A DNA stretch of 64,000 nt, taken from the NCBI GenBank assembly GCA_963811605.1, contig CAWESA010000010.1, positions 62,001 to 126,000 of the forward strand, in the 5' to 3' direction. This document shows, piece by piece, positions 46,685 through 55,204 of the stretch. The stretch is from CAVQLX01 sp963811605 (lineage in GTDB: Bacteria > Desulfobacterota > Binatia > DP-6). The translations under genes and the position numbers were made by a program. The notes under the pieces were generated by a model. The model had not been told where the DNA came from, did no database searches, and saw only the letters and a list, made by a program, of their open reading frames with translations. The first letter of the stretch is position 1. Every line of letters starts with the position of its first letter.

Positions 46685-47191
46685 GCGCACGCGAGGGCCC
46701 GCCGGGCTCGCTGTCGCCGGAGTTGCCCCTCCGTGTCCGTCCCGACGCCGCGGAAGGATGAACGCGGCCGCCCGTCATGTACACGTCGATCGGATCGCAG
46801 GTGCTGCGCGCCCGCACGACGCCTCCGCCGAATGACGCGACGTCGCACCCATTCACGCACCGGCGCACACGGCGTTCGCTCGTGCACCCGTGCATCGTCC
46901 CCCTGACCTTTGCCCGATTGTATTCGCGCTCGCCCTTCCGCTATTGCCCTCGCGTCGTTGACACAGCACGGTTGCTAGTCAGCTAGTCCAAGACCTCGCA
47001 CACGCGGCCGGGCGCAGCGCGGGCCGGCGGCACAGGGGGAGCGGAATGGCGGCGCGGACTCTCGCCGATTTGTCGCGGGACGCGACGGGCATCGTCACCG
47101 TCTCGCCATGCACGACCCGCTCCGGCGCCGACCGCGCGATTGCGCGGCGCGCGTCGACCGCCCCGGCTCGCGGACGACCGGAGGAACGGCC
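46685..47191. other. 507-base intergenic region
   Basis: No convincing gene on either strand; short open frames overlap one another without ribosome binding sites. A TTGACA at 46958-46963 is followed after 17 bases by a poor -10 (AGCTAG) inside a short direct repeat (GCTAGTCA/GCTAGTCC). It is a possible promoter for the large secreted protein, about 200 bases downstream. Confidence 0.35.
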
Positions 47192-50100
47192 ATGAGCGAC
47201 ACGACGCTGCGACGAGTCGGCATCGGGCTGTTGTGGGCGGCGGCGGCCGCGCACGCCGCCACGGTACCCATCGGTCCTCCCGAGAGTCACCTGGGCGATT
47301 CCTGGCCAACGCCTCGGCGTACGCTGTGGGTGGACCGCTGCGGTCGCGGCGCCGCGGGCGTCTGCGGCGCGGTCACGTGCGCGGACAGCAACGCCTGCAC
47401 CTCGCAGAATGCGCCGTGCTGCACGCTCGCCAGAGCCAATCAGGTGGCGCAGGCGGGCGACCTGGTCAACGTCCGGGCGGGCGCCAGCGGCGGGCTCGAC
47501 GGCTACTGGGAGGTGGACAACCTCGACGCGCGCTGGGGCATCGCGACGCTGAGCCCCCGCGCCAAGGGCACGGCCCGCTGCGCCGCGGGGGCGAACGCCG
47601 GCTGGGGATGCACGTCGGACGCCGGGTGCCCGGGCTCGACCTGCGACTACCGGCCCATCGTGTGGTACGCCTACCGCGAGGCGGACGGCTCGCGGGCTCA
47701 CATCGACCCGATGGGGAACCACCCCCCGTCATTCGGCGCGACGAACTGCAATGGCGGGATCGCCGGGCGATACATCGGCGTCAACTTCATGGACCCCGCC
47801 TGCTTGAACCCGGCGAACGACCGTCTCGAGTGCTACGGCGGGACGCAGGAAGGGAAGCCGTGCAGCGGCGACGGCGATTGCGGGGGCGGCGGCCAGTGCG
47901 GCAACAACCCGTGGTACACCGTCTTCGACGGCTTCGCGTTCACGAACTGGAACTACTGGGACGCCCGTACCGACATCGACGACAGCCAGAACGTCTGCTC
48001 CGAGAAGGCATTCAACGTCGAGAGGCGGTACTGCCCCACCCCGGTCTCCGTCACGGTCCAGAACAGCACCTTCACGGCCAACGGCGGCGCGGGCGTCCTC
48101 TGGGCGCAGGGCGCGGCGGGCATGCGCTGGTTCCACAACACGTTCCGGGACAATCTCACGCGAGGATACACGACGCAGGTGAATCACTGGGAAGCGCAGG
48201 ATCAGACGCGGAACCGGGTGACGTACATGTGGGGGAACGACATCGGCAACGGAGCCGATTACGTCCCGAACTGGGCCCATGGAGGCGCGCGCTGGTGGGA
48301 CGGCGGCGCGATCTCGGTGTGCCTGCCGCCGAATCCGAGCACCCCCCCGACCTTCACGTGCCTCGACGGTCCCAACACCGGCCAGCCCTGCCACGGTGAG
48401 GGGCTCGCGGAGGCGTGCGGGTACGGCCACTGCGGCGGTATGTGCAAGTTCGACATCAGCTACAACGGCAACCCGACCGGGCAGGGCTACCAGTGCGAAT
48501 GCACGGCGCCGTCGCAGTGTCAGACCGGGCTGACGTGCCAGGTGTCGCGGGGCTCGGGGCCCAGCGGCAACACCGAGGGACGCGGCATCATCATCGACCG
48601 GGGCTCGAACTCCTCGGCGGTCGATCTCCGCAACAACGTCATCTGGGGCAACCAGGGCGACTGCATCAGCCACTTCCTGGGCGACTCCGGGAGCGCCGCC
48701 AAGGGGCACGGCGCGATCAGCAACAACACCTGCTTCCACAACGCGGAGAAGGGGGCGTCCTACGGCGAGCTGAACCTGCTCACGCGGTACCTCGACGTCT
48801 ACAACAACCTGCTCGCTCCCAGCCCGTTCGGCAGCTGCAAGGGGGGCGCGAAGGCCGGCCAGGTCTGCACCGACTACGGCCAGCATGGCCAGTGTGGCGA
48901 CGGCTTCGGGTGCGAGGTCCCGACCTACTACCAGTATGACAACGTCGACCTGTTCAGCGGCGGCCTCTACTACGGCAACGACCGCAACGCCTTCGGCGGC
49001 ACGACGGTGTCGTCGGACAGGAACCTGTTCTGGGTGCCGCTCCCTGGCCTGACCACGAACCCGCGGTCCTTCGAGTACGCCGCGCCGGGCAGCGGTGAGA
49101 CGCGCAACGCGTCGCTCGACGACTACCGCAGCTACGGGAGCGCACGGGGCCTCACGCGCGACCAGAACTCGATCGTCGGCGATCCGCTGTTCGCGAGCAC
49201 CGACCCGCGGGAGCCGGGCTTTCTCAAGCCGATGCCGGGCTCACCAGCCCTGGGCGCCGGCGACTCCACGAAGGCCCCGCCCTTCGACATCGAGGGCAAC
49301 CCACGCGATCCCCTCGCGCCGACCATCGGGGCCTACGAGCTCCCGGTCGACCCCGGGAATACGACGCCCACGACCACGACGGTCCAGCAGACGACGACGA
49401 CCGCGTCCCCGCCGACGAGCACGAGCACGATGGCGCCGCCCACGACCACCCCGACGACGACGACGCCGCCGACGACCATCCCGCCGGGCGCAGCCGTCTC
49501 CATCTGGCCGGGCAACCCGGTGCCGGCACTGGTGGATGCAGCAACGGACGGGCCGGTGGAGCTGGGCGTGAAGTTCCGCTCCGACGTCGCGGGGTACGTC
49601 ACGGGGCTGCGCTTCTACAAGAGCACGGCCAATACCGGCACCCACATCGGCAACCTGTGGACCGGCACGGGGACGCGGCTCGGGACGGTGACGTTCACCG
49701 GGGAGACCGCCGCGGGCTGGCAGCAGGCGACCTTCCCGACGCCGGTGCCGATCGAGGCGAACGTGGTCTACGTCGCGTCGTACTTCTGTCCCGCCGGCCA
49801 CTACAGCGGAACGCGCGACTACTTCGCGTCACAAGGTGCCGACGCTCCGCCGTTGCACGCGCCGGCGAGCGCGGACGTGGGCGGCAACGGGGTCTTCGTG
49901 TACGCGAGCACGTCCGCCTTCCCGACTCGGACCTACCAGGCGCTGAACTACTGGGTGGATGTGGTGGTGGTGGGCTTCGCGGCGCCGACCACGAGCACCA
50001 CGCTTTCGCCGACCACGACGCTTCCACCCACGACGACGACCACGACGCCCACCACGACGACCACCACGGGCAGCCCGCCGACCACCACCTCGTCGAGCAC

Positions 50101-50278
50101 GACCACCCTCGCGACGACGTCCACCACGACCACGACGCTCCCGCCCGGATGCTTCCGGGCGACCATCTGCCCGGATCCGTCGCAGCCCGCCGCCACCACC
50201 ACGACCACCCTGCCAGGCGCGACGCTCCCGGCGGGATGCTACCGGGCCCTGATCTGCGCCGAGAGCGGCAGCGGGTGA
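47192..50278 (+). CDS. Large secreted beta-helix / DUF4082 protein with Thr-rich linkers
   Basis: 1028 residues; GGAGG upstream of ATG 47192. Signal peptide to about residue 24. Residues ~30-700 look like a parallel beta-helix of the pectate-lyase/NosD type (repeats such as NSTFTANGGAGV, NNVIWGNQGDC), with EGF-like Cys-Gly insertions. It ends in the choice-of-anchor Q-like PGSPALGAGD and NPRDPLAPTIGAYE. A first Thr-rich linker (~723-765) leads to a DUF4082 jelly-roll (~768-930: GLRFYKSTANTGTH, GWQQATFPTPV, NYWVDVVV). A second Thr linker leads to two short Cys motifs, GCFRATIC and GCYRALIC. Probably a surface or secreted glycan-active or adhesive protein. Confidence 0.8.
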   Translation: MSDTTLRRVGIGLLWAAAAAHAATVPIGPPESHLGDSWPTPRRTLWVDRCGRGAAGVCGAVTCADSNACTSQNAPCCTLARANQVAQAGDLVNVRAGASGGLDGYWEVDNLDARWGIATLSPRAKGTARCAAGANAGWGCTSDAGCPGSTCDYRPIVWYAYREADGSRAHIDPMGNHPPSFGATNCNGGIAGRYIGVNFMDPACLNPANDRLECYGGTQEGKPCSGDGDCGGGGQCGNNPWYTVFDGFAFTNWNYWDARTDIDDSQNVCSEKAFNVERRYCPTPVSVTVQNSTFTANGGAGVLWAQGAAGMRWFHNTFRDNLTRGYTTQVNHWEAQDQTRNRVTYMWGNDIGNGADYVPNWAHGGARWWDGGAISVCLPPNPSTPPTFTCLDGPNTGQPCHGEGLAEACGYGHCGGMCKFDISYNGNPTGQGYQCECTAPSQCQTGLTCQVSRGSGPSGNTEGRGIIIDRGSNSSAVDLRNNVIWGNQGDCISHFLGDSGSAAKGHGAISNNTCFHNAEKGASYGELNLLTRYLDVYNNLLAPSPFGSCKGGAKAGQVCTDYGQHGQCGDGFGCEVPTYYQYDNVDLFSGGLYYGNDRNAFGGTTVSSDRNLFWVPLPGLTTNPRSFEYAAPGSGETRNASLDDYRSYGSARGLTRDQNSIVGDPLFASTDPREPGFLKPMPGSPALGAGDSTKAPPFDIEGNPRDPLAPTIGAYELPVDPGNTTPTTTTVQQTTTTASPPTSTSTMAPPTTTPTTTTPPTTIPPGAAVSIWPGNPVPALVDAATDGPVELGVKFRSDVAGYVTGLRFYKSTANTGTHIGNLWTGTGTRLGTVTFTGETAAGWQQATFPTPVPIEANVVYVASYFCPAGHYSGTRDYFASQGADAPPLHAPASADVGGNGVFVYASTSAFPTRTYQALNYWVDVVVVGFAAPTTSTTLSPTTTLPPTTTTTTPTTTTTTGSPPTTTSSSTTTLATTSTTTTTLPPGCFRATICPDPSQPAATTTTTLPGATLPAGCYRALICAESGSG
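49360..49486 (+). repeat. First ACN-codon tract of the secreted protein
   Basis: Nearly continuous Thr/Pro/Ser codons (ACG, ACC, CCG) between the beta-helix and DUF4082 domains; low-complexity and slippage-prone. Confidence 0.8.
49983..50215 (+). repeat. Second ACN-codon tract of the secreted protein
   Basis: Threonine-codon runs joining DUF4082 to the C-terminal Cys motifs; interrupted by the first Cys motif at about 50146-50175. Confidence 0.8.
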
Positions 50279-50344
50279 CGGGCCTCGAGCACCGCTCCGC
50301 GCGGCAGGTTGCACCGGCCCGCCGCCGCCGTCTACATCGGGCGC

Positions 50345-51394
50345 ATGCGAAGCCCCCGCGACTTCTTCAAGCCGCTCGCCCTGGGCGCTCCCGACCCCGT
50401 ACGCGAGATCCCCATCAAGCCCTCGCGCTGCATCCACTTCTTCGACCCGAGCAACGAGAAGATGGCCGCCAAGCTGCCCGACCTGGCGAAGCAGGCCGAC
50501 ATCCTGCTCGGCAACCTCGAGGACGCCATCGCCGCCGACAAGAAGATCGCGGCCCGCGACGGCCTGGCCCGCATCGGCCGCGAGATCGACCTCGCCGACA
50601 CACCCCTCTGGACCCGCGTCAACAGCCTCGACAGCCCGTGGTGCCTCGACGACCTGAGCACGCTGGTCGGCACCATCGGCGACCGGCTCGACGTGGTGAT
50701 GATCCCCAAGGTCGAGGGTCCGTGGGACATCCACTACGTCGATCGCCTGCTCGCCCAGCTCGAGGGCAAGCACAAGGTGCAGCGTCCCATCCTCGTGCAC
50801 GCCATCCTGGAGACCGCGCAGGGCGTGACCAACGTCGAGGAGATCTGCGCCGCCAGCCCCCGCGTGCAGGGCGTGAGCTTCGGTCCCGCCGACCTGGCCG
50901 CGTCACGACGCATGAAGACGACACGCGTCGGCGGCGGACATCCCGCCTACCTGGTGCGAAGCGACCCGGACAAGGCGCATCCCGACGCGCCACGCCCGAC
51001 CGCGCAGCAGGATCCGTGGCACTACTCGATCGCGCGCATGGTCGATGCCTGCGCCGCGACCGGCGCCCTGCCGTTCTACGGCCCGTTCGGCGACATCGGC
51101 GACGGGCTCGGTTGCGAAGACCAGTTCCGCGCCGCCTTCCTGCTCGGCTGCGTCGGCGCATGGTCGCTGCATCCCAGCCAGATCACGATCGCCAAGAGGG
51201 TCTTCAGCCCGCCGGTCGACGAGGTGCTGTTCGCAAAGAAGGTGCTCGCGGCCATCCCCGACGGCCGCGGCGTCCACATGATCGACGGCAAGATGCAGGA
51301 CGACGCCACCTGGAAGCAGTGCAAGGTGATGGTGAACCTGGCGCAGATGCTGGCCGCGAAGGACCCCGACCTGAAGGCGGCGTACGGCTTCTGA
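50345..51394 (+). CDS. mcl: Malyl-CoA/beta-methylmalyl-CoA lyase, Chloroflexus type
   Basis: 349 residues. HpcH/HpaI-like (CitE superfamily) lyase that cleaves beta-methylmalyl-CoA to glyoxylate and propionyl-CoA, or malyl-CoA to glyoxylate and acetyl-CoA. The sequence matches, block by block, what I recall of the Chloroflexus enzyme: FKPLALGAPDPVREIPIKP, CGNLED-type LLGNLEDAI, MIPKVEGPWDIHYVD, SFGPADLAASRRMKTTRVGG, FYGPFGDIGD and MIDGKMQDDATWKQ. It is less like the Rhodobacter Mcl1. Completes the ethylmalonyl-CoA route with Ccr, Ecm and Mcd. An SDR gene follows after 10 bases. Confidence 0.9.
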   Translation: MRSPRDFFKPLALGAPDPVREIPIKPSRCIHFFDPSNEKMAAKLPDLAKQADILLGNLEDAIAADKKIAARDGLARIGREIDLADTPLWTRVNSLDSPWCLDDLSTLVGTIGDRLDVVMIPKVEGPWDIHYVDRLLAQLEGKHKVQRPILVHAILETAQGVTNVEEICAASPRVQGVSFGPADLAASRRMKTTRVGGGHPAYLVRSDPDKAHPDAPRPTAQQDPWHYSIARMVDACAATGALPFYGPFGDIGDGLGCEDQFRAAFLLGCVGAWSLHPSQITIAKRVFSPPVDEVLFAKKVLAAIPDGRGVHMIDGKMQDDATWKQCKVMVNLAQMLAAKDPDLKAAYGF

Positions 51395-51404
51395 GCCGCG
51401 ACCG

Positions 51405-52172
51405 ATGCGGCTCGCGGGCGAACGTGTCCTCGTCACCGGGTCGACCTCCGGCATCGGCGAGCACACGGCGCTCCTGTGCGCGCGCGAGGGCGCGCGCGTC
51501 TGCGTGCACGGACGGGACGCCGGCCGCGGCGCGGGGGTGGTGCGTGCGATCGCCGACGCGGGCGGCGAGGCCGTGTTCGTCGCCGCCGACCTCGCCGACG
51601 AGGCCGCCTGCGCCGCGCTGGTCCAGACGGCCGCGGAGCGCCTCGGCGGGCTCACCGTGCTGGTCAACAGCGCCGCCCGTGCCAGCGGCGGCCAGAATCC
51701 CGTCGGCGCCTTCGACACCGCGGTGTGGGAGCGCGTCGTGCGCGTCAATCTCACTGCCGTCGCCTGGCTCTGCCGGGCCGCCATCCCGCACATGCTGCGC
51801 GCCGGCCACGGCGCCATCGTCAACGTCTCGTCGCGCCAGGCCGAGCGTGCCAGCCCTGGGCTGGCGCCCTACGTGGCGAGCAAGGGGGGCCTCAACGCCC
51901 TGACGCGCGCGATCGCCGTCGAGTACGGACGGCAGGCCATCCGCTGCAACGCCATCTCCGTCGGCTACGTCGTGAACGCGCGCCGCGACGCCGGCATGAG
52001 CCCGGCACGGCGCGCCGAGCTGGAGGCCATGCACCTGACCCGCCTCGGGCACCCGGACGACGTGGCGTATGCGGTGGTCTACCTGGCGAGCCGCGAGAGC
52101 GAGTTCGTCACCGGCACGCTGCTCGCCGTCGACGGCGGCGGCACCATCGCCCGCGGCCGCGTGCTGGGCTGA
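51405..52172 (+). CDS. Short-chain dehydrogenase/reductase
   Basis: 255 residues. NAD(P)-binding VLVTGSTSGIGEHTALL, VNSAAR, catalytic Ser in NVSSRQ, and YVASKGG with the Tyr and Lys. It resembles 3-oxoacyl-ACP/CoA reductases in general layout. The place between mcl and a family III CoA-transferase suggests a CoA-ester or hydroxyacid substrate, which is inference. Confidence 0.88.
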   Translation: MRLAGERVLVTGSTSGIGEHTALLCAREGARVCVHGRDAGRGAGVVRAIADAGGEAVFVAADLADEAACAALVQTAAERLGGLTVLVNSAARASGGQNPVGAFDTAVWERVVRVNLTAVAWLCRAAIPHMLRAGHGAIVNVSSRQAERASPGLAPYVASKGGLNALTRAIAVEYGRQAIRCNAISVGYVVNARRDAGMSPARRAELEAMHLTRLGHPDDVAYAVVYLASRESEFVTGTLLAVDGGGTIARGRVLG

Positions 52173-52212
52173 GCGTGTGACGCCCTTGCCCGCGCCGTGC
52201 TAGATCGCCGCG

Positions 52213-53460
52213 ATGACTTCGACCGAACCCAGCGGCGGACTGCTCGCCGGCGTCCGCGTCATCGAGAGCGCGTTGCTCGGCCCGGGCGCCGTGGGCATGC
52301 AGCTGGCCGACCTGGGCGCCGAGGTGATCAAGGTGGAGAACCCGGGGGGCGACTATGTCCGCAAGATGGCCTTCCCGATCGTCGACGGCATCTCGCTCCT
52401 CCACTGGCATCTCAACCGCGGCAAGCAGAGCATCGTCCTCGATCTGCGCACGCCCGAGGGGGTGGCGATCTACCTCGACCTGGTGCGCGGCGCCGACGCC
52501 GTCATCGAGGGGATGCGGCCGGGCGCCCTCGCCCGGCGCGGCCTCGGCTACGAGCGCCTGCGCGAGGCGAATCCGCGGATCGTCCTCTGCACGCACTCCG
52601 GCTACGGCATGACCGGTCCCTACAAGGACATGCCGAGCCACGGCATCGCGTACGACGCCTGGGCCGGCGTGGCGCGACCGACCTACAACGACGAGGGACT
52701 GCCGACCCTGCCCTCCTACACCGCCATCGGCATCAACGCCGGACCGCTGTACGCCGCGCTCGGCATCTGCGCCGCCATCATCCGTGCCCGCGCGACCGGC
52801 CGGGGCTGCTGGTTCGAGGTCGCTCAGAGCGACGCGGCGGCGGCGTTCAACTGGAACGGCATCGAGGGCAACAAGGCCTACGAGCGCCCCGAGGACGAGG
52901 TCACCGGCAACGACGGCGACGGCAAGGGCCCGCGGCGTCCGGTGGGCGACGACAGCATGAAGGAGTCGGTGCGCTACCAGTACTACCGCTCGGCCGACGG
53001 GTTGATCCTCTTCATGGCCTCCGAGCGCGAGTTCTGGAAGAACTTCTGCGAAGGTATCGGACGGCCGGAGCTGTTCGCCGCCAACCCGGGAGCGAAATAT
53101 GCCGACCACGCGCGCGGCAACGTGGCCCTGCGGCGCGAGCTGGCCGCGATCTTCGCGACCCGCACCACGACCGAGTGGGTGGCGTTCGGACAGGAGGTGA
53201 ACACGCCGATCTGTCCCGTGAACACCGTGAAGACCATCCCTGCCGACCCGCAGTTCCAGGCCCGCTTGCCCATGCGTGCCCACCAGGAAGCGGGGACCGA
53301 CCTGATGCCCTCGCCGATCAAGCCCCTCGGCGAGACGCTGCCCGTGCCCACGATCGCGGCGCGAGAGCCCGGTCGCGACACGAACCGGGTGCTGCGGGAC
53401 GTGCTGGGCTACGACGGGGCGCGCATCGCCGAGCTCCGCCGATCGGGCGCTCTCGGGTGA
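52213..53460 (+). CDS. Family III CoA-transferase (CaiB/BaiF)
   Basis: 415 residues. Typical opening LAGVRVIESALLGPGAVGMQLADLGAEVIKVENP, and LNRGKQSIVLDLRTPEG; the catalytic Asp is probably in FEVAQSDAAAAF (near residue 200). A CoA-transferase next to malyl-CoA lyase recalls the Chloroflexus mct-mcl arrangement (mesaconyl-C1-CoA to C4-CoA), but this protein is nearer to the general CaiB type, so the substrate is open. Ends 18 bases before the convergent TIR-like gene. Confidence 0.85.
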   Translation: MTSTEPSGGLLAGVRVIESALLGPGAVGMQLADLGAEVIKVENPGGDYVRKMAFPIVDGISLLHWHLNRGKQSIVLDLRTPEGVAIYLDLVRGADAVIEGMRPGALARRGLGYERLREANPRIVLCTHSGYGMTGPYKDMPSHGIAYDAWAGVARPTYNDEGLPTLPSYTAIGINAGPLYAALGICAAIIRARATGRGCWFEVAQSDAAAAFNWNGIEGNKAYERPEDEVTGNDGDGKGPRRPVGDDSMKESVRYQYYRSADGLILFMASEREFWKNFCEGIGRPELFAANPGAKYADHARGNVALRRELAAIFATRTTTEWVAFGQEVNTPICPVNTVKTIPADPQFQARLPMRAHQEAGTDLMPSPIKPLGETLPVPTIAAREPGRDTNRVLRDVLGYDGARIAELRRSGALG

Positions 53461-53478
53461 TCCGCTCGTGCGCCGCGG

Positions 53479-54087
53479 TCACGCCGGCCCGATCAGCGTC
53501 ATGATGCGCAGCAACGACTGCGGGCCGACCACCCAGTCGTCGTGCGCGTCGTCGAGCGCTTCCTTGCGGCAGGCGAGCGTGGTGATGCCGGGAAACGTGA
53601 CCGTGCAGCCCGGGAAGACGAGCGCGATGCCCTTGAGCGGCGGACGACGTTCCCGTGCGCGCTCGCGGTGCGCGTCGTCGAAGTACTCGAGCTCCTCGGG
53701 AGTCCAGGCCGATTCGCCGAACTCCTTCGTCCCGACGAAGATCACGGCGCGCGACTGCGCCATGGCGGCACGGGAGTAGGCGCGCCAGCCGTCGTTCCTG
53801 GACGCGACGGCGGTCAGCCAGGGACGGTCCGGGGCGTGCGCCTCGACGCACGTCTCCGGCACCGGCGCGTCGCCATCGAGATAGACGGCGTTCGGCTCCG
53901 TGTAGCCGAAGCGTCGCATGATGTTCCAGCGCAGCCACCTGGCGAACAGCGCCCCCCCGTTCGCCGCCCCGAAGCCGAGCACGACGCGGCTCCGTCCGTA
54001 GCGCCGCGCGATGACTCCGGCGTTCGGTTCGCCGGCATCGACGTGGCGCGCCGGCGCGACGACCGGATGGTCCCTGTCGAACGGCAC
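53479..54087 (-). CDS. TIR-like domain protein
   Basis: 202 residues from GTG 54087, chosen because GGGAGG lies 5 bases upstream; another GTG is at 54093. Strand-helix-strand order resembles a TIR domain: RVVLGFGAANGG (beta A), GALFARWLRWNIM (alpha A), NAVYLDGD (beta B), and YSRAAMAQSRAVIFVGTKEF (beta D) followed by SAWTPEELEYF. The WxxxE pattern (Trp128, Glu132) matches where TIR NADases keep their catalytic Glu. The C-terminal 65 residues are not assigned. Could be an immune or signalling effector; a non-catalytic TIR-like fold is the alternative. No immune partner gene is adjacent. Confidence 0.45.
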   Translation of the reverse strand: MPFDRDHPVVAPARHVDAGEPNAGVIARRYGRSRVVLGFGAANGGALFARWLRWNIMRRFGYTEPNAVYLDGDAPVPETCVEAHAPDRPWLTAVASRNDGWRAYSRAAMAQSRAVIFVGTKEFGESAWTPEELEYFDDAHRERARERRPPLKGIALVFPGCTVTFPGITTLACRKEALDDAHDDWVVGPQSLLRIMTLIGPA

Positions 54088-54134
54088 GGGCACCTCCCTG
54101 CGCCCGGCCACGCACCCTCCCCCGCAACCATGGC

Positions 54135-54152
54135 CGATCCCTCGCGGGATCG
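54135..54152. other. Short perfect hairpin between Crp-like and TIR-like genes
   Basis: CGATCCC-TCGC-GGGATCG, a 7-bp stem with a 4-base loop, in the 83-base gap downstream of the Crp-like gene and upstream of the TIR-like gene. There is no T-run on either strand, so intrinsic termination is doubtful; a processing or regulatory site is possible. Confidence 0.35.
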
Positions 54153-54170
54153 CCAGCCGCGATCGGCCCC

Positions 54171-54893
54171 TCAGGCGGCCGCGAGGACGATGCGCCCGGA
54201 CGTGTGCGCGAGAACCCCCTCCAGGCGGAGCGCGACGACGGCGCGCGTCACGTTCGCGCGCGCCGCGCCGACGAGCGACGCCAGGTCGGCATGGCTGAGC
54301 GGCAGATCGATGCAGACGCCGGCGGGGTGCGGGCTTCCGAAGTCGCGCGCGAGGGCATGCAGCTCCTGCAGCACGCGCAGGCGGATGGGCAGCGCGAGCA
54401 GCGAGCACTTCTCGTACAGCCGACGCGACAGCGTCTGCCAGGCGCCTTCCGCCAGCCGCAGCGCTTCATCGACGCGGAGATGACACGCCACCTCGCGCCA
54501 CGCGCCGGCGGGCAGCACGGCGACCAGCGTCGGGGTATGCGCCACCGCGCGGACGCGGGACACCGTGTCGACGGGCACATGCGCCAGGTGGAGCAACCCG
54601 CCGGGGCCGATCAGCTGCACGGTCACGGCGCCGCCGCGCGCACCGTCGCACACGAGCTTCACCACTCCCCCCACGACGAAGCGGATCCCGGCGGGCGCTT
54701 CGTCCGACGTGGCCACGTCCTGCCCGGGTCGCCAGCACGCGAACTCGACCCGGCCGACCACCGCCTCGAGCACGGCGGCCGATACGCCGAGGATGGGATG
54801 GCGGGCCAGGAGCGCGCGCAGGGTCTGGCGCGCCGGGCCCCAGCCGCGACTCGCCGCGCCGTTCAGGCTCGCCACCGGCGACATGCCCGTCAT
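54171..54893 (-). CDS. Crp/Fnr-family transcriptional regulator
   Basis: 240 residues: an N-terminal cyclic-nucleotide-binding-like beta-barrel (FACWRPGQDVATSDEAPAG, GGVVKLVC, GPGGLLHLAHV) and a C-terminal winged helix with the recognition helix in LSHADLASLVGAARANVTRAVVALRLEG. No cysteine set for an FNR iron-sulphur cluster. The ATG at 54893 overlaps the stop of the small upstream gene (ATGA, 54890-54893). The TIR-like gene follows in the same orientation. Confidence 0.8.
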   Translation of the reverse strand: MTGMSPVASLNGAASRGWGPARQTLRALLARHPILGVSAAVLEAVVGRVEFACWRPGQDVATSDEAPAGIRFVVGGVVKLVCDGARGGAVTVQLIGPGGLLHLAHVPVDTVSRVRAVAHTPTLVAVLPAGAWREVACHLRVDEALRLAEGAWQTLSRRLYEKCSLLALPIRLRVLQELHALARDFGSPHPAGVCIDLPLSHADLASLVGAARANVTRAVVALRLEGVLAHTSGRIVLAAA

Positions 54894-55204
54894 CCCCGCA
54901 CCGGCCGTCCCACGTGCGAGCGCACGTGCCCGGGATCGAGGTCGAGCGCCTCGCAGACGTTCACGAACGAGAACGGCCACGCGACGTCGTTCGACTCGAG
55001 CCACACCTGCACCTCGGCACGCCGGCGAGCCCGCGCCCCGTACCAGGAGCCGCCGGGCCGGTCGAGCTCGCGCAGCGCATCCTCCAGCACCGCCGCCATC
55101 AAGCGCTGCTCGGGCGTGCGGCGCGGCGTCCCCAGCAGCTGCTCGGGCACCAGCGTTGCCGGGCCGGGGTAGAGGCGAACCGGGTTGCGTTCGTGATCCA
55201 TCAT
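54890..55204 (-). CDS. Small conserved-looking protein coupled to Crp-like gene
   Basis: 104 residues; TPEQRLMAAVLEDALREL and VQVWLESNDVAWPFSFVNVCEALDLD are the most striking segments. I recall the latter kind of motif (a WPFSF core followed by ALGLDP) from widespread unnamed bacterial proteins. No signal peptide. Translationally coupled to the Crp-like gene. Function unknown. Confidence 0.65.
   Translation of the reverse strand: MMDHERNPVRLYPGPATLVPEQLLGTPRRTPEQRLMAAVLEDALRELDRPGGSWYGARARRRAEVQVWLESNDVAWPFSFVNVCEALDLDPGHVRSHVGRPVRG

Noticed and set aside
46685..47191. Several overlapping short open frames in the intergenic region
   Set aside because: No ribosome binding sites, no conserved motifs, and they overlap on both strands.
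49360..50215. Repetitive ACN tracts considered as a CRISPR-like or tandem-repeat array
   Set aside because: They are in-frame Thr codons within one large secreted protein, with no repeat-spacer structure.
54135..54152. Hairpin as intrinsic terminator of the Crp-like operon
   Set aside because: No T-run on either strand; kept only as a hairpin of unknown role.
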